From: CAZPKH01 sp964407165
GTDB lineage: Bacteria > Bacteroidota > Bacteroidia > Bacteroidales > Muribaculaceae
Reading direction: 5' to 3'
DNA length: 64,000 nucleotides
NCBI GenBank assembly: GCA_964407165.1
Contig: CAYOUJ010000002.1
Location: 41,081 to 105,080 of the forward strand
Shown: one piece after another, positions 58,884 through 64,000 of the stretch
Layout of the letters: the number at the start of each line of letters is the position of its first letter
Position numbering within the stretch: the stretch's first letter is position 1
The notes under the pieces: generated by a model
Databases searched by the model: none
The model's input: the letters and a program-made list of their open reading frames with translations, nothing else
Told to the model about the DNA's origin: nothing
Translations under genes and position numbers: made by a program

Positions 58884-60530
58884 ATGAACCGGCTCTCTTT
58901 ACATCTCGTCATAGCGTTGACCGCGCTACTTGCCGCGGCGGGATGCACGCGGCGGTCGGAGGCTTGGGGGAAGCTGAATTGCGCGGACTCCTTGATGGGG
59001 GAGCGGCCGGATTCGGCATTGGCAGTCATCGAGGGCATAGACACTTGTGTGCTCCGAGGGGCGCAGGAGCGCGCGCGCTACAGCCTGCTCTGCAGCATGG
59101 CCCTTGACAAGAACTATGTAGACACCACGTCGCTGGCGGTGATAGCGCCGGCGGTAGAGTGGTATTCGCGGCACGGCAGCGCCGACGAGCGGCTAAAGGC
59201 GTACTATTACGAGGGGTGCGTGTATGCCAACAGGGATGATCTTGGCAGCGCGATGCATTCTTATATGCGTGCCTCGGAATATGCGGAGAGTGCAACGGAC
59301 ACGTTGGCAATGGCTTTATTATATATTGCCAAGGGAAGTGTCTTTTATAAATGGTATAATATGGTAGAGTTGGCTTCCAACATTGAGCAAGCCATAAAAC
59401 TATATGAAGGAAAGCATTTGGATGCCCGGACCCTGGACTGTTACTACCGGGCGTTGACGGCGTATAACAATCTGTGTGATTCTGTAGCGGTAGCCAAGTA
59501 TATGCATAAAATTGACTCTTTGGCACCGTTGGCACAGTGCAATCCGAAGGAGCCGATGCTATATAAGCTTTTTTATTCAGTGGAATATCAACATGACTCT
59601 GTCGAGAGTGTAATACATTCACTTTTGCAGTTCCCTGATTTGACGGAAGATGACTCACTGGAGATAGCGTGGGCTTATTTGTCTGTGCTTGACATGCCCG
59701 ATGAGGCAATGAAATATTTGAGTGCCGACAGTGAGCCTTCAGATTTTATATTGAGGCTCAAATATTGGGAGACTTATATCAATATAGCGCAGGCACGCAA
59801 GGACAAGGATAATGTCATAAAAGGCTTCGAACATTATTATCCGTTGTTATGGGACATCAGCAAGGCCAAATTTGACAACGAATTGAGTTATTTGGCAGAA
59901 GTACATGCACTTGAGATGGAGAATGTAAATCGTGAAGCCAGGCATCAGAAAGCGACATGGATTTATGTTTCACTAATTTTGTTATTGCTGCTTATAACGG
60001 GGACAATTTTTATTCGTCACCGGGCAGTCAGGGAGCGGCAGCGGTTGAATGAGGCGCGTATGCGGCAGCGTATTGGTGAATTGGAGGATGAAGCGGTCAA
60101 TTTGCAGGAGTTATTGGAGCGGAAGGGGGAATTGCCCGGGAGTGTGCTTGCTGTGCTTAAGGAGCGTTGTGACGTGCTCAACACCTTGTTGGTATCGCAG
60201 ATAGCCAGTGCTGACAGATATTTAAGGGAGTTTGATTCATGGGTTGCTGCCATTACTTCTGACCAGGAGAAATTTATGGAACATACCCGGCTCGCTCTTG
60301 AAGCAGCATATCCAAAATTCATTCATCATCTTCAGAGACAAGGACTGAAAGAGGATGAGATAAACTATGCATGTCTATACGCCATCGGACTCAAAGGCAG
60401 GGAGGTCGGCAAATATCTCCACCGGCCGAGCCATTACACCATCAGCAGCGACATCCGGCGCAAGCTCGGACTCGAGACTCATGACACCAACCTCGGCAAC
60501 TACATTCACAAGCTCCTTAAAGAGGTCTGA
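58884..60530 (+). CDS. TPR-type membrane regulator with C-terminal HTH
   Basis: 548 residues. A lipoprotein-like signal (TALLAAAGC, Cys near residue 21) is followed by TPR-like helical repeats to about residue 340, one membrane helix (WIYVSLILLLLLITGTIFI, about 359-378), a coiled coil (RERQRLNEARMRQRIGELED) and a C-terminal domain with EDEINYACLYAIGLKGREVG then DIRRKLGLETHDTNLGNY, typical of Bacteroidales one-component TPR/HTH regulators. It may sense an envelope or peptide signal and control a neighbouring gene such as the TonB-like barrel. The second half of the gene is AT-richer than the first. Confidence 0.8.
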   Translation: MNRLSLHLVIALTALLAAAGCTRRSEAWGKLNCADSLMGERPDSALAVIEGIDTCVLRGAQERARYSLLCSMALDKNYVDTTSLAVIAPAVEWYSRHGSADERLKAYYYEGCVYANRDDLGSAMHSYMRASEYAESATDTLAMALLYIAKGSVFYKWYNMVELASNIEQAIKLYEGKHLDARTLDCYYRALTAYNNLCDSVAVAKYMHKIDSLAPLAQCNPKEPMLYKLFYSVEYQHDSVESVIHSLLQFPDLTEDDSLEIAWAYLSVLDMPDEAMKYLSADSEPSDFILRLKYWETYINIAQARKDKDNVIKGFEHYYPLLWDISKAKFDNELSYLAEVHALEMENVNREARHQKATWIYVSLILLLLLITGTIFIRHRAVRERQRLNEARMRQRIGELEDEAVNLQELLERKGELPGSVLAVLKERCDVLNTLLVSQIASADRYLREFDSWVAAITSDQEKFMEHTRLALEAAYPKFIHHLQRQGLKEDEINYACLYAIGLKGREVGKYLHRPSHYTISSDIRRKLGLETHDTNLGNYIHKLLKEV

Positions 60531-60699
60531 AAACTGCCCATATTAAACTTTTCAAAATTGCGTTCCAAAAATATTTTTACAGGGAAGTGTAACGTGCTGT
60601 ATATCAATGGGAAAATTTTGACTTAAATTAAACTTTTTATTTGCGGATTAAACTTTTCTTTTCGAACTTTGCATCATCGAAAACAAAAAATCTGATAAT

Positions 60700-60816
60700 A
60701 TGCATAGAATTTTGATTATTCTTGTTGCTTTAATATCAGTATTGATTGTGGGTGCCGAGACCCCGACGGACGAAAGTATTGAAGTTAACGAAATTTATAG
60801 AACTCCCCTAAATTGA
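60700..60816 (+). CDS. candidate 38-residue secreted peptide, 3' end from an element terminus
   Basis: ATG at 60700, stop at 60814-60816. It starts MHRILIILVALISVLIVGAE, a typical signal peptide, then TPTDESIEVN and ends EIYRTPLN. A TCGAACTTTG-like -7 box precedes it (near 60662-60671). The last eight codons are encoded by the same sequence as one terminus of the 184-bp element at 8653-8836, so the gene may have been truncated by an insertion. Confidence 0.4.
   Translation: MHRILIILVALISVLIVGAETPTDESIEVNEIYRTPLN
60791..60813. repeat. solo terminus of the MITE-like element
   Basis: AATTTATAGAACTCCCCTA matches 8815-8833 exactly. The other end and the interior are absent. Confidence 0.7.
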
Positions 60817-60875
60817 GTTTACCTGAAATGCTTCCGCATTTCTCAAAAAGGTATACATAACCAATCAGACACGTT

Positions 60876-62963
60876 ATGAGAATGTATATGTTGCTTTGGC
60901 TGCTGACGGCGGTGGCTGCGGCAGGTGCGGCGCAGGAGGCGCAGGACAGTGTTATGGGCAAGACGCTCGACGAGGTGCAGGTGGTGGCGCGTCGGAAGGC
61001 TGTGAAGACTGCGGGGGCCGTGACGACGGTGAGGGTGCACGGCTCTCCGTATGCCTCCATCGGGTCTGTGGCCGACATGCTGGTCAGCCTGCCGGGGCTG
61101 CGGCAGGGCGCCTCGGGGCTGGAGGTGAACTCTCTTGGCAAGCCGCTGATATACCTTGACGGGCGCGAGCTGACCAACACGGGCGAGCTGGCAGCGATGC
61201 AGTCGTCGGACATCAAGACCGTTGAGATAGACCGCGCGCCGGGGGCGCAGTATCCGGCGGGGACGGTGGCGGTTGTGAAGATCACGACCTACAAGCCGCT
61301 GACGGATTACCTGTCGTTAGGCGTGGGCAACATTATGACCGTCCGGCGGAAAGTGACAGACAGCCCGGGGCTGAGTTTCCGAACCAAGGCAGGGAGGCTG
61401 AGCACGGCTGTAAACTACACTTTCAACACCTACGGGGCGCTGGTCAAGGAAACGTATTTCAGGGAGATTGAGCACCCGGGCGACTACACGTTCACCTTGA
61501 CGGAGGCGCGGCGACTGCCTGTTCGCCGTCAGACCAACAGCCTGACTTGGAGCACGGACTATGCGATCAATGACGACAATCGCCTGGGTTTCTATTATTA
61601 CTTCAGCAATGTCAGGCAGCACGGGCACGACTGCGGCAGCGATGTCTATAACTTTGCCGAGGGCGCCCGGGCGCTTGACATTGACCGTGCGAGCCGGTCG
61701 ACGGCCAATCTGCACAGTTTCTCGGTGGTGTATGACTACTCGAGGGAGACGACGTCGCTGCACGTTAGCCAGGACTATGCCATGCGGCACTCTCGCAGCG
61801 CGCTGCGCAGCATCGAGGAAGCGGCGATGACGGACAATCGCAACCACACCGCATACGACGTGGCCACGACGAACATCGACCTGTCGACCGCGCTTCCGTG
61901 GCAGATTGACTTTTCGGCTGGCGGGAAGCTTAATTACGTGTCGTCGACCTCGGACATTGCCATGACGCTCAACGGGGCGCCGTATCTCAACGAGATGGAG
62001 GTGACGGAGTGTTCGCCGCAGGCGTACGTGTCGCTTTCGCGCACGTTCGGGTGCTTCACTTTCGAGCCGGGTGTGCGGTATGAGTACACCCACCGGAGCA
62101 TCTCGGACGTGGAGGACGGTGTGAGCACGGACCACCGGAGCCACTATTCGCATGTCTACCCTGACATCGCCGTGCGCTACAAGAACGGCCTTTGGCGGGC
62201 GTTTGCGACGTGGAGCAAGTGGGCAGACGACCCGACGTTCTCGCAGCTCAACTCGGGCACGGTGTACGAGGACTCTCTGACGTACGCGGCGAGCAACCCG
62301 TCGCTGCGCAAGTCGGTGACAGACTACGTGCATTTCGGGGTTACGTGGCGCGATGTGTCGCTAAGCGCGCGCTACAGCCACGAGAGCGCACCGATCGAGG
62401 AGGTCTATCTGCCTGCCGGCGACTCAGGCAACACGCTGTACAATACTGCCATAAACCTGCCGGCTTTCCACTCGTGGACCGTCGCGCTGTCATATTCGCG
62501 CGCTTTCGGGCCGGTTGACTGCTACGGTGAACTGAGCTGCCGCATGCCCCATGCGAAAGTCCTGGAAGGGGAGGGGTATGCGGTGCGCCGGAAAGGAAGC
62601 GTTGACATCGACGCCAACATCTCGTGGAAGATCTCGCCGCGCTTCTCCTGCTACACCGCCTACCACCTGCAAGGGCGGCAGCAGTGGCCTCTCGGGCGGC
62701 AGCGGTCGGTGCAGAACTGGAGCATCGGGCTGACGGGCAAGTTCCTCAAAAACCGGCTGACGGTGGCGCTTCAGGCCACGGATCTGCTGCACAAGGCGCA
62801 CTATAACAATGCGCGTTACGCATGGGGCGATGTCTGGTGGGGCACGCGCGGCACGTCGGACATGCGGGGGGTGTCCGTGAGGTTGTACTACGCCATCTTC
62901 AACACTCCCGTCAACGTGCGCGCCCGCCGGGGCAACGACGACATCCTCAACCGCATACAATAA
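60876..62963 (+). CDS. TonB-dependent-receptor-like outer membrane protein
   Basis: 695 residues. Signal peptide (LLWLLTAVAAAGAAQ), a plug domain with LDEVQVVARRK, VADMLVSLPGLRQ, PLIYLDGRELTNTGEL and VEIDRAPGAQYPAG, then a ~500-residue beta-barrel of the OMP_b-brl_3 type. The usual N-terminal carboxypeptidase-regulatory-like domain is missing and no SusD partner follows, so a glycan import role is not supported. The last residues are NDDILNRIQ, without a terminal aromatic residue. Confidence 0.82.
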   Translation: MRMYMLLWLLTAVAAAGAAQEAQDSVMGKTLDEVQVVARRKAVKTAGAVTTVRVHGSPYASIGSVADMLVSLPGLRQGASGLEVNSLGKPLIYLDGRELTNTGELAAMQSSDIKTVEIDRAPGAQYPAGTVAVVKITTYKPLTDYLSLGVGNIMTVRRKVTDSPGLSFRTKAGRLSTAVNYTFNTYGALVKETYFREIEHPGDYTFTLTEARRLPVRRQTNSLTWSTDYAINDDNRLGFYYYFSNVRQHGHDCGSDVYNFAEGARALDIDRASRSTANLHSFSVVYDYSRETTSLHVSQDYAMRHSRSALRSIEEAAMTDNRNHTAYDVATTNIDLSTALPWQIDFSAGGKLNYVSSTSDIAMTLNGAPYLNEMEVTECSPQAYVSLSRTFGCFTFEPGVRYEYTHRSISDVEDGVSTDHRSHYSHVYPDIAVRYKNGLWRAFATWSKWADDPTFSQLNSGTVYEDSLTYAASNPSLRKSVTDYVHFGVTWRDVSLSARYSHESAPIEEVYLPAGDSGNTLYNTAINLPAFHSWTVALSYSRAFGPVDCYGELSCRMPHAKVLEGEGYAVRRKGSVDIDANISWKISPRFSCYTAYHLQGRQQWPLGRQRSVQNWSIGLTGKFLKNRLTVALQATDLLHKAHYNNARYAWGDVWWGTRGTSDMRGVSVRLYYAIFNTPVNVRARRGNDDILNRIQ

Positions 62964-63220
62964 TTTCAAAGTGAGTGCGGCCGTCTGTGTCTTTCCCATT
63001 AAGAGATGCTTGCCTTTGGGGCGCCTGGAAAGGAGTTTGTTTTATAACACACTGAAGCGTGGGTTTAACAGAAGAAAGAGTGGATTCGTCTCCTGCATTA
63101 GTGACTCTACGTGGAAACTTGAATATGTTATTATAAAAGGCGAATTTGTTTAAAACACTTGGAATATTAATTTGTTTTGTTTTCATTTTCTATTAAATTA
63201 ACATATATTAACCGTGTGTG

Positions 63221-63252
63221 TTTGGTGGAAATTTTGAAAAGGAGTAAATTTG
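63221..63252 (+). promoter_or_regulatory. promoter of the RiPP locus
   Basis: TTTG (63221-63224), 20 nt, TAAATTTG (63245-63252): an exact fit to the two Bacteroidetes elements. The leader to the first ATG is about 150 nt and AT-rich. The rest of the 62964-63404 gap holds only a weak trace of a hairpin-element word (CTGAAGCGTGGGTTTAAC near 63053). Confidence 0.75.
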
Positions 63253-63404
63253 CATATTCAAACGAGTCGTAAGTGTAATATGTGTTAATTAAGTACGATT
63301 AATGCATTTTGCAATTTACAACTTATAAATTATAAATATTAACTTCTTAAAATTTTGTTTCATTTATAAACTTGAAAATTTTTCATGTTGAGCCTCTTGA
63401 GACG

Positions 63405-63542
63405 ATGTCCTTAGAGGCCGTCAAGGGAGGCACCACCAACGGCGTCTGCAGTGAATTTCGTTGTGAAATTTACACTGGCTCCGATGCTTGTAATGTCTTC
63501 GAGTGCAAGCGCTTTTTAAAGCAGGAGGAAATCGACGGTTAA
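63405..63542 (+). CDS. candidate RiPP precursor peptide (GG leader, 4-Cys core)
   Basis: 45 residues from the ATG at 63405, or 56 from an in-frame TTG at 63372 (leader LKIFHVEPLETMSLEAVKGG). The double-Gly at residues 8-9 resembles the leader-core border of Bacteroidales GG-leader natural-product precursors. The core has four Cys in two CxxFxC motifs (CSEFRC at 15-20 and CNVFEC at 29-34) joined by EIYTGSDA. A radical SAM gene follows 86 nt downstream, so modification at Cys (thioether type) or at the conserved Phe is plausible. It is below the size that gene callers usually report. Confidence 0.7.
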   Translation: MSLEAVKGGTTNGVCSEFRCEIYTGSDACNVFECKRFLKQEEIDG

Positions 63543-63561
63543 GCATAGCCATCTATCATCT

Positions 63562-63608
63562 AAAAGATGGAGGGTGAGGATGACTTCATTCTTAATTCTC
63601 CATCTTTT
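63562..63608 (+). terminator. hairpin between precursor and maturase genes
   Basis: AAAAGATGGAG (63562-63572) pairs with CTCCATCTTTT (63598-63608) around a 25-nt loop. It probably attenuates read-through, giving more precursor than enzyme mRNA. Confidence 0.65.
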
Positions 63609-63628
63609 GAAATTCTGTTTAAGAGATT

Positions 63629-64000
63629 ATGTTACAGTCATTCTATTCCAAATTATTCGAGTACCAAGGTAAATATTACATCTTTAACTCAGAGCGAGTA
63701 TTGTTTGCCGAGGTTCCAAAGGAGTTATTCGTAAAATTGTATAATCGAGAATATGAGGAAATTCCAAATGAGGTGGTGTCTCAACTTGTAGAGGTTGGTT
63801 TTTTGAATCAAAACCAAGAAGATGAAAGCAACTACTTCGAGAATGAGCATTTTAAATTTCTTTCAAACTCCTATAATCCAAATATACTTTCGCTGGTAAT
63901 CGTTCCCACTACCGCATGTAATTTCAGTTGTCCCTATTGCTTTGAAGGCAAGAAGGGAAACAAAACTATGAGTGAAGAAATCGAGAACAAGATTATTGAG
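63629..64000 (+). CDS. radical SAM peptide maturase (N-terminal part, cut by window edge)
   Basis: 124 codons are visible and the frame stays open at 64000. Residues 1-60 (FEYQGKYYIFNSERVLFAEV then LVEVGFL) look like the N-terminal segment common to SPASM-type peptide maturases. The radical SAM motif is CNFSCPYCFEGKKGN with Cys97, Cys101 and Cys104, preceded by VIVPTTA. The Tyr-Cys-Phe-Glu context is typical of radical SAM/SPASM proteins acting on peptides. The SPASM cysteines would lie beyond the edge. The AT-rich composition differs sharply from most of the window. Confidence 0.85.
   Translation, partial: MLQSFYSKLFEYQGKYYIFNSERVLFAEVPKELFVKLYNREYEEIPNEVVSQLVEVGFLNQNQEDESNYFENEHFKFLSNSYNPNILSLVIVPTTACNFSCPYCFEGKKGNKTMSEEIENKIIE

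Noticed and set aside
62947..63186. Short frames on both strands after the TonB-like gene
   Set aside because: No initiation context, no recognisable composition, and they oppose each other.
63629..63750. Alternative small frame starting at the ATG near 63567 between the RiPP genes
   Set aside because: It overlaps the maturase out of frame and begins within the hairpin; composition fits the maturase frame better.

Overview
The window looks like chromosomal DNA of a GC-rich Bacteroidales bacterium, most likely of the Muribaculaceae type. The grounds are: almost every transcription unit starts at a Bacteroidetes-style -7 box (TAnnTTTG, sometimes with TTTG about 20 nt upstream); SecD and SecF are fused; the arginine operon carries an N-succinylornithine-type carbamoyltransferase; and there are DUF4421, DUF4919, DUF3256, BspA-like, YfhO and TonB-receptor families. 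Most of the window is GC-rich, while 22.1-25.4 kb is less so and the last 1 kb is clearly AT-rich. I saw no rRNA, tRNA, IS transposase or CRISPR array.

Layout. 0.2-9 kb: CapA-like lipoprotein, LD-carboxypeptidase and a 1,903-residue secreted repeat protein, followed by a MITE-like element. 9.3-18.8 kb: housekeeping genes (GT-like protein, TGS-nucleoside kinase, radical SAM protein, dolichol-phosphate-mannose-synthase-like GT2, dihydroorotase, KorA-KorB ferredoxin oxidoreductase, TrmH-type methyltransferase). 19-22 kb: SecDF. 22.1-25.3 kb: a defence-like island. It holds an OLD/AAA-type ATPase paired with a small PD-(D/E)XK-like protein, facing a HARE-HTH/restriction-endonuclease-like protein paired with a DpnD/PcfM-like protein. 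25.5-38.9 kb: MutS, small lipoproteins, a tandem CrcB pair, YfhO, XerD, DnaK and DUF4421. 39.2-39.6 kb: an apparent structured RNA. 40-48 kb: BspA-like LRR lipoprotein, exonuclease VII, DUF3256, then an operon with a BioD-like/DEDD-exonuclease fusion and a GT-C membrane protein. 48.2-57.7 kb: mannose-6-phosphate isomerase and a full arginine operon (GNAT, argG, argC, argD, argF', argB, argE-like, argH). 58-63 kb: MNT nucleotidyltransferase, a small toxin-antitoxin-like pair, a TPR/HTH membrane regulator and a TonB-receptor-like barrel. 63.2-64 kb: the start of a probable ribosomally synthesised peptide (RiPP) locus, with a Cys-rich GG-leader precursor, an intergenic hairpin and the N-terminus of a radical SAM maturase. 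The window edge cuts it off.

Two themes cut across the gene list. First, the window is full of short palindromic insertions. A GC-rich family sits in frame inside at least four protein genes and also in spacers. A hairpin element of about 200 bp sits directly after stop codons, one copy flanked by a 12-bp direct repeat. A 184-bp element has perfect 22-bp terminal inverted repeats. Second, many spacers are built from iterated 7-15 nt words that differ from spacer to spacer and run into start or stop codons. The best candidates for undescribed systems are the RiPP locus at the right edge, the ATPase/nuclease island at 22-25 kb, the BioD-exonuclease fusion and the structured RNA at 39.3-39.6 kb.
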